Positions 1 to 13,900 are shown, counted from the first letter of the stretch. The stretch: 64,000 nt of DNA from Cyanoderma ruficeps (GCA_008694505.1 VZDJ01007753.1:22263800-22327799), one strand, 5' to 3'. Translations and numbers: made by a program. Notes: generated by a model from the sequence alone, not told the origin.

Positions 1-480
1 AGATGTGATTAAATCTTAAGAACTTTTTTTACACAAGTTATCTTTTTACCTCTGCAATGAGACTGTTAAAGCTTCAATCAAATAGCAGCATTTAATCAAG
101 CTTATAATATGATTTAATTGCTTTTGGCATTTTGAAAAATAAAACCAAATCCAGTGATATTTATGTGGACATAAGGAGGCATTTAAAATATTTTAGAATT
201 TTCCATAGCAGAGTTTTAAATGCATATTAATAGACAGCACCAGAAACTGTGCAAGTCACTGTCATTAAAATATTATAAATACCATATAACTTTTAGCTGC
301 ATAATACATTTTTAATAAACAAACTGTCGAAACACATTCTTCACTTACACTTCTTCATTTCAGATCTGAGTACTGTTCTCCAGGCAAATAAAGGATTTTT
401 ATAATCCTCAATGACAAGTTAGGCTTTTTTTTAAAATACAGTTCTCATGGAAATTAACTTTTAAAAACTATGATTAAATA
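1..480. promoter_or_regulatory. Candidate conserved non-coding block at the left edge
   Basis: Complex AT-rich sequence with TTTAATCAAGC, TGATTTAATTGC and GCATATTAATAGACAG, and CTGTCA at 259-264. No TE similarity. Pattern only. Confidence 0.28.
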
Positions 481-966
481 ACATTAAGGCTACAGTGATT
501 TACAAGGATCAAGGCTAAGTGAAGACTGATGCAGTGAGTGAGAAAGAAAACACATACTGGCTTCAAGGCAGCTTGTCATTAAGAGGAGAGAGCCTTGAGT
601 GAACTCTGAATTTCTCTATTTCTGTTGGTTTGTGTCCTAACATCTACTAAAATATACTCTTTTTTTGTTTGTTTTATATATTAGCAGTATTCCAGATGCT
701 CAACTCTCCAGTGGTTGTGTGTACTTAAAGTACAACATATTTTTCTTTCTGTCTCAGCATGTTCAAAAATCAGGTAGATGCTTTTTTGCAGCAGATATTA
801 AGGTTTTGTGCTCTAAAGACACAGTACAAGGTGACTCTTTGCCTGCACTTCAGGATTGGGCTGATGTACTGAAAAATAACATGATACTCACATCAACATT
901 TTAGGAAAGATTTTTAACCCTTATACTGCTGGATTGTTTCATGGAAATAATGGCCACAGTTTTTTC
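481..966. other. Unique gene-free DNA
   Basis: The small plus-strand frame 665-904 shows no known protein. Nothing else seen. Confidence 0.7.
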
Positions 967-1225
967 AGAGAATCACAGAATGGTTTGGGTTGGAAGGGAC
1001 CTTAAAGATCATCTAGGTCCAAGCCCCTTGCTGTAGGCAGGGGTGCCACTGAGATCAGGTTGCTCAGGGCCCCATTCACCCTGACCTTGAATACTCTCAG
1101 GGATGGGCCATCCACAACCTCCCCTGGCAACCTGTTCCACTGCCTCACCACCCTTTAATGCAGCCCACAATGTCCTTGGCCTTCTGGGCTGTGAGTGCAC
1201 ACTGGTGGCTTTTTCTGGCTCTAGG
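967..1225 (-). mobile_element. CR1 LINE 3' fragment with an internal deletion
   Basis: The 3' terminus lies at the left (minus-strand ATTCTGTGATTCT), followed by the typical CR1 3' UTR and the end of ORF2. At about 1154/1155 the sequence jumps from the block ending CCTCACCACCCT to the block ATGCAGCCCA...CTTCTGGGCTG. These blocks are separated by about 360 bp in the fuller copy at 10336-10980 (the missing part corresponds to 10527-10889). The copy is 5'-truncated as usual for CR1. An open frame over it on the minus strand is a remnant, not a gene. Confidence 0.92.
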
Positions 1226-3729
1226 GAGGATCACTTGGGTATGAATCTCAGAACAAAAAGCATTTTGGCTGCCTGGGAAGATAGTGCCAGTATCTGGCTA
1301 AAGAATGTTCCAGGTATGTTGTTTGGTAACTTGGAAATAAATGCAATATTCTGGGAAATACAAGGATTCTACATTAGTTAACCATTTCAATACAGGGCAA
1401 AGTGACTTCAGGTACCCTGGACAAGGGACATAACTAAGCAAAAGAAGCTTGACCAATAACCTTAGAATCCGAAAGGCACAATACTAGAAAAGCTTTCTAC
1501 ACCTTCTTCAGAAGCTTCAAGATTTTCATTTTGGTGGAGAAAGTCTAATATTCTATTCTGTATTAGGTGTGGCATCACATATGTGTCCTACACAACTCAG
1601 GGTTAGCACATTGTTTTACTGTCCACTGTTCTGTAAGTCCATTAATGTGTTCCTGTTCAAAACAGGAACATTCTTCCAATCCTAGAACATGCAATTTGAA
1701 GACTGGTTTACTAAAGCAGTGCTGCTTCTATTTTAAGTTGTGCTACTTGTATTTATGAGTTAATACATTGCAAGAATAGAGGTACTCTTTGAATAAGCAG
1801 GGAACAAAGATGGTTGCTTGCACTGCAGAACTATTCCACATATTGTTGCTGAAAGCGTCACTTTCTGATTAAATCCAGGCAAAGAATGTTGCTTCTTGAG
1901 GTACTTTCTACGGGCAACTGAGGTACTCAGTTTCCCTTAGAAAACATTATGCCATTAGTTCGCTCTCCAGAGACTGTCGATGCAAGGCCACTATTGTTTG
2001 ATTCGGCACATTTGAAGCTGTGGATCAGTGTTGAGAGGAGTTACTGAGGTTATTTCAAACATTTTGTTAAACTCACAGCAGCCTTCCCAAAGGAATGCTT
2101 GGCTGCAAACTACCTCTTATCCTGGGTGACAGAAAACATGAGAAAAGCCTTTGAGTACTGTTAGGTTGAAGTCCAGGCAGCCACAAGTGCTGGTCAACTC
2201 ATGTTGCCACTAGGTGATTAACAGTTGTTTATTTTTAGGGCTGAAAGTAACAGGCCATCTTAAGGCCACTGCAAGATGATATCTGAATAATCTGTGAGTG
2301 CCTCATAGTTCGCAGCAATCCTTTCTTTCTGTGTAGCTGTTTATCTGGTGTCAGTGCTCCCAGAAAGATAGGATATGCCAAAAGTGCATTTAACCAAGGA
2401 GGGAGAACTGCTCTTACAGCATTAGATTTTTGTTTAATAATTACTGTAAAACAGAACCAAACTAATCAGAAAAGTTGCTCAACAAATTTTGATGGCAGAA
2501 ATGTTGATAAATAATGGCACTATATACCTGTGTGTTTAGTATTTGGAGAGTATAAATCTTGGAGCCAGCATTAAAGCTATCTCAAGACATTTTGAATGAA
2601 TGATTAGACGATTCTGCATCTTCAAATCCTTATACACAAATATGCAATAAAACAAACAATGTAACAGATGAATTAACAAATGGAGGACAGCTCCTCTGTG
2701 CTTCCAACTTCCCAGATCAGAGAATTAGAAGACCAGATAGTAAATCATACTGAGTATCTCCACAGAACGCTGCTTAGCAGTTAACTACCAAACACGCTAT
2801 TGCCCATAATTGACAGCCAGAAGCATTTTATGTGTGATGCTGTACTTAAATTTACTGTCTCTCAAAATGTAAGTCACCTATCTGTATTAAGGAGGAAGAG
2901 ATGAAAAAGGAAGTGATATGTCTGCTGCCCATTACTGCAACACCTGATGCCCACCCACAAAGAATGGCAGATACCACCTCTGACCTTGAATATTCTGTCT
3001 TTGGAATCCACTGGCAAACTTAAATTGTGCCTGACACACACTTATTTTTAATGCCTGAGGCTCCTCAGCTTGTCTCTCAGTTGATCCATATATCCAGCAT
3101 CTGTTCAATCCAAACTGGTTCTGCACCACTTCATATTTGAAAATAATTTGGGATTTAGTTGTTATTCAGAAAGGAGTGAATCCTGAGATACACAAGTCTC
3201 ATGTATCACCTGCAAAATATTCAGTTTCCCAGAAGAGATATTTTCACATGGTGAAAGCTGGAGACTGTTTCAGAGACTCTGGGAGACCACCAAGGCAATC
3301 TGCACGGTTACATCCATTATTAGGTGAAGTAAGTGCATAACTGGGGATGAGCAAAGAAATCTACTTGCCCTTTCTGCCTTTTCTCTTGACCATTTATACA
3401 CCTACACATAGAGCTCTACTGCATGCAGCTTCTGAAAAATTCATGCTATTTAGATTTATTTACAAGTTATTTACTCCTTCTCAGTATATACCAATACTAA
3501 ACCCAATTGCATTTCAGCTTTCTTTTCTTACTGTGCAAACTTTTCTGGGCTCACCATCAAGGTACAGAATTACGTTCAAAAGCAAGACATAAAAATGTAC
3601 AGTATAAGTGAGCCCAGAAGGTGGGAGAGTAAGAATCAGGGGAAAATGCTATCACTTGTGAAGTTTTAAAGCAACGGCAGATTAGTTGAGCTAGCCAGTG
3701 ACATATTACAATCCATGCCTGATGAGAAC
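1226..3729. other. Unique gene-free DNA up to the gap
   Basis: AT-rich sequence without recognisable repeats or exons; the short frames are chance. The part 1930-2150 is slightly more complex but I cannot assign it. Confidence 0.7.
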
Positions 3730-4000
3730 NNNNNNNNNNNNNNNNNNNNNNNNNNNNNNNNNNNNNNNNNNNNNNNNNNNNNNNNNNNNNNNNNNNNNNN
3801 NNNNNNNNNNNNNNNNNNNNNNNNNNNNNNNNNNNNNNNNNNNNNNNNNNNNNNNNNNNNNNNNNNNNNNNNNNNNNNNNNNNNNNNNNNNNNNNNNNNN
3901 NNNNNNNNNNNNNNNNNNNNNNNNNNNNNNNNNNNNNNNNNNNNNNNNNNNNNNNNNNNNNNNNNNNNNNNNNNNNNNNNNNNNNNNNNNNNNNNNNNNN
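3730..4000. other. Assembly gap (271 N)
   Basis: A run of 271 N. The right flank begins directly with four copies of TCCCC, so the missing DNA is probably more of that pentanucleotide repeat. The frames that run through the N are artefacts. Confidence 0.99.
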
Positions 4001-4021
4001 TCCCCTCCCCTCCCCTCCCCT
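4001..4021. repeat. (TCCCC)n pentanucleotide repeat at the gap edge
   Basis: Four perfect TCCCC units abut the gap. On the minus strand these are four GGGG runs separated by single A residues, a canonical G-quadruplex pattern. The true array length is unknown because it disappears into the gap. Confidence 0.95.
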
Positions 4022-6451
4022 GTTGGATTGCTAGATAAACGAACATTTTTGGTTGGCAGAAATCTAAGGGCATCAAAGACAGCACTAGCAGTCTCATTTT
4101 AAACAACAGAAGAAGTGTGACCTATTGAGCTGCTAGTCCTGTTCCATTTCTGTTCCCTTTAAGACAAAAGCAAACCTAACAGAAAATAAAAGTAACAACA
4201 AGAAGAAACATAAACACCACTTTTCCCTTCAAAGATAAATTAGGCTTGAGTAAGCAGCTTGAAATGTCATGAATAATGAGTTTTACCAACTTTTCTGAGA
4301 CTTGGCTAACTTCCACCTGAGCACAGCCACTTTGTTGTTTTTTGGTTCTTACATTGCATAAAAGCTCAGAGTAAGTAAATTAAGTAATAAGATTAGTATC
4401 TGTTCTGACCAGCTGTCTCTCCCTCTCTCTTGTTAGCCAAAAATAGCAAGGTTTTTTTGTTTCTTAAAGTGCTTATTTTCCAGTCTTGTCCTTGTATTTG
4501 TGATTGCAACATCAAAAAACACCATGCATTCAAAACATAAGGAATTATAGTAGTTTAAAACAGTTCCTGAATTACACAGGAACCTCTCAAGAAAGCTGTC
4601 TCTCACAGAAATCCACTTGTCAGGAACAGCCATAATGCAGCTTAAGGAGAGGTGCTGACATAAGGTTTCCATCTGCTCCAACCTCAGTACAGATTACTGA
4701 ATATGTTGAAGACACACTTGAACTGAGTAATGGAAGACCAATATAGACAATAAAAATATTCTTGTCAGTCCTCTCAGATTATAGTACTCTTGCAAAAGAG
4801 GTGGGGGTCTTCCTGTCTGTTCAAGCTAGACCATTATGAACTGGGAGGCATAAAAAAACCCACAACCAAACCCCAAAAACGCACACCAAAAAGAGGAAAA
4901 TAGAGTCAATAAATAAGAGGAAAGAGAGAACTCCAGCTCATTTAACACTCAGTGAACATTTATGTAATTTCAACTACTTCAACTTCCAGGATCTCTCTGT
5001 ATCAACTACTGACTTTTGCCAAAGATTTCAAAATGTCTTTCTGTACCTTTGAGGTATCACCTTTTTGTAAAAAATCAGTATTTTTACGCTGGAGGCAACT
5101 TTGTAGTTTGTAGGTCTGTGCACAGCACATGAGTATACCTCACTTAGATATTACATATTACTACACACCAATACAAATATACCCAGCAAGTCTGGCACCA
5201 TTCTCCTGAAGGATGAGATGAATTCTAAATGGTATTTGGAGCTTTTCAGTACAAAGTCTTTGTAATGCAGACTTACCCAGTGACAAAGTTATTTCCATCA
5301 GGCTAAGTGATGCTAACTGATTATCACTTGAAATAGTGAGGATTATTCTGCCCTGGGTACGAAAATAAGCTGCCCAGTCATGAAAACCAGCTATCCTAAA
5401 GTCCTTCCCTGCTCAGAAGTACACGACATCAAGATGTATAAATTGATGGAAGTTTGTATGCATTTTTTTCCCTCAAGCCTCCCTAGGCCTAAAGCACTAG
5501 GATGAACTGCTAAAGGAAAACTTGCACAGGTATTGCATTTTTGCTGAGGAGAAATAGGACTTCCAGTTTGAGGTCAGAATATCTCTGTTTCCACAGCTGC
5601 TAAATCCACATTAGCATTTTTAAAAGCTATTTCTAAAGCCATACCAATAGATTAAACATTATTTTTAGTTAAGTTCAAAGAGAAGAAGTGGTACAGCTTT
5701 GCCTCTTCTACCTGATTTCACTATGGCAACAGCAGAAAAATGGTAAATTCAGGAGATTAAGAGAACTATAATTCCAGCTGAACCAGCAAAAATAAGAATT
5801 AAAAATTAATTTATAATTTCTTGATTACCTACAGGCACTTTTGAACTATTCCTTCATTTTAAAAAAAAATTAAGTCAGACCACATAGAAAATGATAGAAA
5901 TGGTATAGAACAGCGTCTCTTCGCTTAAGTAATGTTTCCACTTTATTGTACTTATTTGCTCTCATTTGCTTAACACCACCAATGTTTAGTACTGTGCAAA
6001 TTTATGGAAATCTGACTTTAAAGAGCTTTGTGGTACTGAGTGATTTTTTAATTTTTGATATACTTAAACTGAAGTGCCTTGATGAGATTCTGCAATAAAT
6101 GAAATAAAACTCAGTAGCATGTAATGATGTCTTGTGAGATGCTGTGAGGTACTATAGGCACTAACATGTCATCACTGTGGGTAAAATAATCTGAGTGCTT
6201 TCAATTCAGTTTACTTTGCACAGAAGTCTGTCCTATGACTATAAAAAACTATGAAAAAAACCTGATAGATCTTTTTCTCCATGGGCATTTAAGACAATTG
6301 CGCAACTGCAGAATACGTTACCTATATATTGCAGGAGTTGCAAGATTTATGTCAGAGGAAACCAACCTGCATTCCACTTTTTAAAAAACGAAACAAACCC
6401 AAACCAGATACTATATTTAGATTGCTACTGTGTAAATACATAAGTAAAAAG
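4022..6451. other. Unique gene-free DNA
   Basis: No exon, TE or motif cluster recognised. A minus-strand IYWYGF match at 5635-5652 was examined and rejected as the CDIN1 terminal exon. Confidence 0.7.
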
Positions 6452-7153
6452 AATAATCACAGAATGGATCAGGTTGGAAGTGACCACAGTTGGTCATCTG
6501 GTTCAACCACCCTGTTCAAGCAGGGTCATCCTAGAGCACACGGCACAGGTTTATGTCCAGGAAGTTCTTGAATACTTCCAGTGAGAGAGACTCCACAACC
6601 CCTCTGGACAATTTGTTCCAGTGCTCAGTCACTCATACAATAAAGAAGTTCTTCCTCATGTTCAGGTGGAACTTTCTGTGACTCAGTTTCTGCCCATTGT
6701 GTCTTGTCCTGTTGCTTGGAATCTGGAAGAAGAGCCTGGATCCATCCTCTGACACCCTCCCTTCAGACACTGACAGACACTGAGGAGGTCCCCTCTCAGC
6801 CATCTCTTCTGGAGACTGAACAGCCTCAGCTCCCTCAGCCTTTCCCCAGAAGAGATGCCCTCTTGTTGCCTTTCACTGGACCTGCTCCAGGAGCTCCCTG
6901 TCCCTCTCATCCTGAGGAGCCCAGAACTGGACACAGCACTCCAGGTCAGGCCTCACCAGGGCTGAGTAGAGGGGCAGGATCCCCTCCCTTGACCCGCTGC
7001 CAATGCTGTTCCTAATGCAGCCCAGGATCCCATTGGCCTTCTTGGCCACAAGGATCATGGCCAGCTTCCCGCCCCCAGGTCCTTCTCTGAGGAGCTGCTT
7101 TCCAGCAAGTCAGGCCCCAGCCTGTACTGGTACATGGGGTTATTCTTCCCCAG
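6452..7153 (-). mobile_element. CR1 LINE 3' fragment with reverse-transcriptase C-terminus
   Basis: The 3' end at 6452 reads ATTCTGTGATTAT on the minus strand. Minus-strand translation at 6873-7058 gives [14 protein letters not shown] and [14 protein letters not shown], diagnostic of the C-terminal region of CR1 ORF2 (reverse transcriptase). Frameshifts and stops break the rest. It is 5'-truncated near 7153. The sequence is well preserved, so it is a relatively young copy for this window. Confidence 0.95.
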
Positions 7154-10100
7154 ATTTAATTTAAAAAAATCTAATAAATCTAAATGAAAAATATTCAAAT
7201 AAAAAAGCAGATGTGGTGACAGCAACAGAAAAGTTTTAAACTTTTGGTATCACTGCCTGGAAGCCATGACCAATCTAACAGCATTTGTTGTCTTAAATAG
7301 TAAAGATTCAGAACCTAAACCAAAAGTCTTTTAGTAATTGCTTAAGTTACCCACTTTTTTTTTTACTGCAGGTAACTAATCTGGCTTTTATACGTGATCT
7401 GCCACTTAACAGGATCATGCTCAAAATATTGCTACGATTTGGTTCAAACCCACACATAGATATAAAGGTTGCAATAAAAAGGTTGCTTTTCCAGAAGAAG
7501 AAGCAATCAATCCATGTAATATTTGATCACTAAAGGGATACACAGCAATGCAGCTAAAGAAAGGGCAAAATAATCATACGAAGGAGAGAGATATTCAGTA
7601 CAAATCTAGAAACACTGTATTTTCTTGAAGACTCGCTTAGTTTAGCCCTCATCTGGAAACTGCAGCCAGGTCATTCAAGAAAGACACGTAATAGCCAGAT
7701 ATAGAGCAAGGCTACTGCACTGTCCATGAAAAAGAACAGTTGCTCATAGGAAAGACTAAACGAGTTTGGTTATTCCAGCCTAGGAGAGTAAAGGCTGAGG
7801 ACAAGCTTCTGTCCTCCACCAACACATCAGGGAGACTAATGTACTGGGTCTAAAAAAACCTTCCAGTGAGAGCAGTGGGACTTTTAAATTATTTTAAAAT
7901 TTCACTTGATATGTTTAACACATAGGTTATAAGATACAGTGTTTATCACAGCTGGGGATTAGACATAGTGACAAAACCTTATGCTTTCCTGAATGTAGTA
8001 CATAAAACTAGTAATACAACATGCTCTCTCAAGCAATCTGGAATGATATCACCACTGCTAACAAAATTAAACAGACTCCAATGTCTTTCCTCTGCATTAG
8101 GAAAAAAGACAAATGTCTCTATAATGTGACATATATTTATAAAACAAGATCCCAGAAAGTCATCCAGAATGCAGGAAAAGAAAGACTTTAAAAAACTGTA
8201 AGATTAAAAGAAATCTGCTCTTGAAATGAACAATATGAATTTGAACCATGCTTATTTGCCCACAGACACAGCTTAAGAATTTACTTTTCATAAATAATAA
8301 TGGCTTGTCTGATTTTTATCAAAGTAAACATCTTCAAATTGCAAAGGTTCTCTACACTTGGAAGTTAAATACGTAAAGACAGGAAAACTTTTCTAATTGA
8401 AGAAGTATTTGCAACTTTTCTGATTTCACTTTTTGCTTTTACAACAAAAAGCAGTAATGACAGTGATGTAGTGATGACTACCTCAAGCTCTTCTGGTTCA
8501 GTGTTATCCAGATTACTCCTGCCTAATCCTCAAGCCTAAAGCAAAGAGAACAATCAAAGGCATGTTGAAAGAAATCAAGCCACCACCAAACCTCACAAAT
8601 TTGTAATAGCTTCATTACTAGCTCCTTGTCCTAGTTTTCAGGTGAAAAAAAAATACTGTCTTTAAGCAATACCCATGCCAATCACACACTTCATACACCC
8701 TGTTCCACCCCTTTAAAAATAAAAAATAATTATGGATTATTCTCAAGGTCCTCGTTGTAAAGTACATAGCTCATAAAAGGTTCCTGGGACCAGGTGACCA
8801 TCTCATTATGTTCGTCCCACCTGGAGAAGTGGACTCATTGTGAATACTGCAGTTCATAAAGCACACAGCAAATCTAATGGTAAATAAAGAAATAAAATTC
8901 TCAATGGAGAGGTTGTGCCTGTAAACAAACTTCCTGGCAGAGGCAAAGTGTGACAGGTGGAGTGTAATGCAATCCCTGCCACCCCCAACAAGCTTGCCTG
9001 CAGTAAAAATAGCTGAGTAGGGCTGAACATTTTTTGCTTACAAATAGAACTAAATTTAACAGTAAAGCTGAACAAAGCAATACCAACAGAATCAAATGTG
9101 ACAGCAAAAACACCATTTTATGCATACACTTTATTACTGTTCTTAACTTTGTGTTTGTATAGTGAGTGAATTTATGCTTCAGCATGTCTGAATTACAGAG
9201 ATACATACAGTGGTAATTTTCTTTACAGTCACCTACCAACTGAATGAGAAAAGAAAAGAGCACCTATTCTCCAAGAAGTGTACACTCAATTCCTTTGTTT
9301 TATCTGTCTAGTCACTTACAGAACAAAAATTTATTGTAAGGACGAGCTATAAAGTGTCAGATACCAGATTCAAAGTGTGAAGAAAGGATCACCTCTAACT
9401 ACTTTCACATATTGCTTATAGAAAGAATATTCTTCATTACACTGTTTCTGGGATAATTAAAAAGTAAGAGTCATAAGAGATGAAAGTGACATACTCTCAC
9501 TGTAGATTCTCTCTTTGTAAAGACAAAAATGTAGAATGATACATGAAACAGAAGTGTGGTGTGAAACAACTGGACAATAATTGAAATAAAGGTCCCAAAT
9601 GCACTATGTTAGAAAAGCAGAGCTAAACCATTATGCTCACTCAGCATTACTTGGCACTTGCCAACAAACTTGCAACAAAGGCTGATGATAATCCAACAGA
9701 TACTAAATGATGGCACATATATGTTAACGAAGTTTCAGAAATATAAATGATTTAAGACAAGTTATGTAAGGAGCAAGCAACTAATCCTGATTTTGTATCC
9801 AGAGTCACTAAGAGTATCTTAGCGAAACAGTATGTATTTTAAAGATTTTTACAAAAAACAAGAGAAACAAACTCAACAATTTTAGTGTACTATCAGAAAG
9901 GTGAGTTTAAATACGAAGCTCTCAATTTACAATAAACATCTTTAGCATTAAAATGGCTTTGAAAATCCTTTGCCTCTTGTTAATTTCAAGACTTCTGGAT
10001 GAATCTGAAAAAAACAGTAATTCTCATGTTGGACTAACTTGTAGGTAAATGGTATATGTAGTTTTAAATTTTATGTACTTTAATCACTTTTATATTCACT

Positions 10101-10335
10101 AGATTCTAACAATTTAAAGAGATTGTCAGGAAGACATGCTTGGTAGTTCAAAGTTTTTACACTACTAAAATAAATAAAAGAAGATGAATTGTAAAATTAA
10201 ATGCCAATTTTAAGAACAGTACTTCAAAGTAGAAACCAAACTTGTTTTGGTATATTTCTGACTTATCACTCTATTTTAACAAGGTCATCTTTAAACACAT
10301 TTTTTTGTTGTCTTGCCCATAGTGTAGTTATTACA
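7154..10335. other. Unique gene-free DNA
   Basis: No recognisable repeats or exons. The overlapping minus-strand frames at 8854-9263 show no known protein. Confidence 0.7.
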
Positions 10336-10980
10336 ATGGAATCATATAATGGCCTAGGTTGGAAAAGACCTCAAAGGTCATCCAGTTCCAACTCCCCTGC
10401 CATGGGCAGGGACACCTGTCACTAGATCAGGCTGCTCCAAACCCTATCCAGCCTGGCCTTGAACACTTCCAGGGATAGGGTGCCCGTAACTTCACTGGGC
10501 AACCCGTTCCAGTGCCTCAGCACCCTCACAGCAAAGAGCTTTAATACCTAAAGTAAACTCTCAGTTTGAAACCATTCTCTCTTGTCATTTTATGCTCTTG
10601 TAAAAAGTCCCTCTCCATCTTTCTTGTAGGCTCCTTTCAGGTACTGGAAGGCTGTAATCAGATCACCCTGAAGCCTTATCTTTTCCAGGCGGAACACTCC
10701 CAATTCTCTCAGCTTTTCCTCACAGGAGAAGTTTTCCATCCCTCTGATCACCTTCAAGGCCCTCCTCTGGAGTCACTCCAGCAGGTCCGTGTCCTTCCTG
10801 TGCTGGCACCCAGAGCTGATGCAGCCCTGCAGGTGGGGTCTCAGCAGAGCAGAGCAGAGAGGCAGAATCCCCTCCCTGGCCCTGCTGCTTTGGATGCAGC
10901 CCAGGACACGTTTGGTTCTCTGGGCTGGGAGTGCCCATGGCTGGGTCATGTCCAGCCTCGCACCCATCAATGCTACCTTT
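10336..10980 (-). mobile_element. CR1 LINE 3' fragment with reverse-transcriptase C-terminus
   Basis: A contiguous 3' part of CR1 about 645 bp long. The left part is the 3' UTR (GGTTGGAAAAGACC...). Minus-strand frames at 10720-11013 and 10773-10970 give RVLGCIQSSRAREGILPL and LCSALLRPHLQGC, matching CR1 ORF2. It is 5'-truncated near 10980 and not functional. It serves as the internal reference for the deletion in the copy at 967-1225. Confidence 0.95.
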
Positions 10981-13900
10981 AGAACAAGCGAGGGGTAAAT
11001 ATTTGGCTCTCAAGAATGGTCTTATGGGAAATGTGTATTATGTTTACTGTTACTGGATGATGAAATGTCAACAGACTAAAATATTTCTTTAATAAATTAC
11101 TCCATTCAATAAAAGCATTGATAGTTTGCCTGGTTTAAAATACAATTTCACTACAACACACTGAAAGAAATAATACTGATGTAAAAACTGTGCCATGTGC
11201 ATTAGTCCAAATTAAACCACAGCCTCCCAGTCCCTAGCACTGGGGGGGGGTGGTGGTGGGATGGTGGGTTAAAGGTCTTACAAACCACAGCTACAAGCAA
11301 ATTCAGAGATCAGAATGAAAATCTTTATCACTTTGTGCCTAGATATAATTCACTGACTGTATTAAGGATTGGCCAATAACTCTATCTTTGTAGGTTTATT
11401 ATAAAACCATTAAAATAGATGGTATCTTAAAAAAAAACCTGGTAAACATTAAGGATGTTGTGAATACATACATATATATTACATAGAACTGTTTACATTA
11501 TGTGGCATTTTTTCACAACATGTGGGGGGCAAAATGGTTTTGATTACCCCAGTAAAACACAAATGAAGAAATATTGACTATTCAGTCAGGAGTTGCAGGC
11601 AGTGGACTGTATGATAGGGACCTTCCAAATACAATTGAAGAAAATGTACCCCATAAATAATGTTCTGCCCATTAAGGCAAAGACAGTCAACTGACACTTC
11701 ACATGATGCAATATGGAAAAACAAGGGGGCCTGCATGATAACATGGAAACTATTGCAATAGTTCAAAACGAAGAGAAAACATTAATGAACAAAAAGTTCT
11801 TCTTTCTCAATATATAATATAGAGATTTTCCCTTCCATTTTGAAGCATTCCCATTCATTCATAATTCCCTTACATGAATGAAAGGTAAACAGATGTACTG
11901 AAATCTCTCATGACACTATAGCATCTCCAAGTTGCTTATTTTAATTTCTGGCATACAGTATGATACGTACTTAATGGATCCTCTGCTTTTTATGCTATTT
12001 TGATTATATCAGTGTGTATTTTAGTCATTGAGCAGCAACTCCATTTGTCTTTTATATCACAATTTGACATCAATGCAAGAAATGAGATGAGATGCAAACA
12101 AAATTATATAGAATTACTAAATAATAGTACATCATGATTATATCTGCAATGCATGACTCGTCAGAATTAGATTTAACAGTAGCTAATGAATGCTTCTTTG
12201 TACTTTCATAAATTTGATAGAAAAAAAGGTTGCTTTTAAAGCTCAAAAAAATTGCAGCCAGCTGCTAATCACATCTGAGGATTATTGGTCTTTCTCACTA
12301 AGAAGTTAGGGATGACATTAGATTCCTCTTTATAGTTACTGTTATCAGTGACTTGGAGATCTCAGATGGATCTTTTAAACAGTATTTCTAACAAGACCCT
12401 GTTGTGATGTTCTCAAAACTCAGCTTGGTCCCAGGGAATTACTTTTCCAGTTGTTATTCCCTACTGTACAGACACCAGAGAAGCAATGCAGAATGAACTA
12501 TACCACTCATTACTTGGCTGAGCAAAATTTGGAAACTCACCCTCTAACATTCAATTTGACATCAGACTCAAAATGAAAAGTTTTAATGCAGAAGTTAACC
12601 CCAGCAAGGAACTCAAACATGTTTTGATTTAGCAACACTAAAATTTAGTAATTTTTGACCAAAATGAAGAAATTTTTGAAGAAAATTTTGAGTTTAGTTT
12701 GCTGAAACGTATTTCAGCATTAAATAGCATTCCCCCAATCCCCCTCCCCTTTATTTTAACATGTTGGCATGTGGTTAGACTCCTTTAACTCCAATGAAGT
12801 ACTAAGGAAAAGTGCAGGAGGGGATATGATTCTCCAGAGCCACAACAGCTATCCACATTAAATACAGAGCACTGCAGGACTGCAGTTGTTGCTTTATTAA
12901 AAATTACAGGAGAGAAAACATTTCAAGTTCACCCAAATAACTGATATATTCTCAGCTGGACTGAAGCAGACATTTCACTTTGACTTTTGCAGCAGAAATG
13001 TTGAAACTTAGGAAAACTTTATTCTCTGTCCAAAACTGCCCCCAACAGCCAACAAAAATTCCTCAACAAATTTTCTGGAGTGACCAAGATTATTTTTAAA
13101 TAAAAGAAAGAAAAGTACTACAAATTCAAGGAAACAGGTAATTTTGATATCCATTAACCAAAACAAATGTTCTGGCAGAAATGAACTGATGTCCACCGCA
13201 GTCTGATGAAGCTTTTCAGATTTTTAGTACCTGCTTATCTTTGTTAATACACTCAAGCATGCATATATCTTCTAAGAGTTCTCCTTCAATGGCTGAGCTT
13301 TAATGGTTCAGCTGACAGGATATGTTAAAAGACACCAAAAAATTAATAGCAAGTCTGATCTCCATGAACAATGCTATCAACTTTTAGACTTCAAAAAATG
13401 CAAGACCGATCCATATATTAAAACAACCCAAATTAAAAATGTGGAAAATAGACAAATCATTAAACCACCCAGTCCACAACATCCCCAAACTGGAGGCACA
13501 CTTCATAACAAATGAAAGATTTTCAGACAGACAACTTCAACTTAGTACTTATTTTCCAGTTCTCTATCCTGTCTTTTAACTTAAAAGTTGTTTATAAAAT
13601 ATATATGAAAAGATTCCCAGGAAATAAAGTCAGAATAGCACTAACCTGATGATTCATATATTGCTGTGGCAACATAAAAACCAGGCACAGTTAATAGATA
13701 CGCTTACGTGGAAGAAAGTATGCTTATGATGGGATGCTCTATACTAAAGTAATCTTGGCTAAATTTTGATTTTCCTCACAACAAGGCAAACATAGTGAGA
13801 CTTAACTAACACTACAACCAACTCTGTGCACCACCCTTGCTTTCTAATCCAAACATTTTACCTTCTGGATAATCCACGTTAAAAGAAATATGGTTTGTTT

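Noticed and set aside
3666..4106. Long frames across the assembly gap on both strands
   Set aside because: They are open only because N cannot encode stops.
5635..5652. Minus-strand IYWYGF match to the CDIN1 C-terminus
   Set aside because: Only six residues match; upstream there is a stop and no GPGL, and downstream RNSF then stop instead of the expected continuation. No splice acceptor at the right place. Judged to be chance found by a targeted search.
6683..7015. Overlapping frames on both strands at 6683-7015 as possible genes
   Set aside because: They are remnants of, or shadows over, the CR1 ORF2 3' end.
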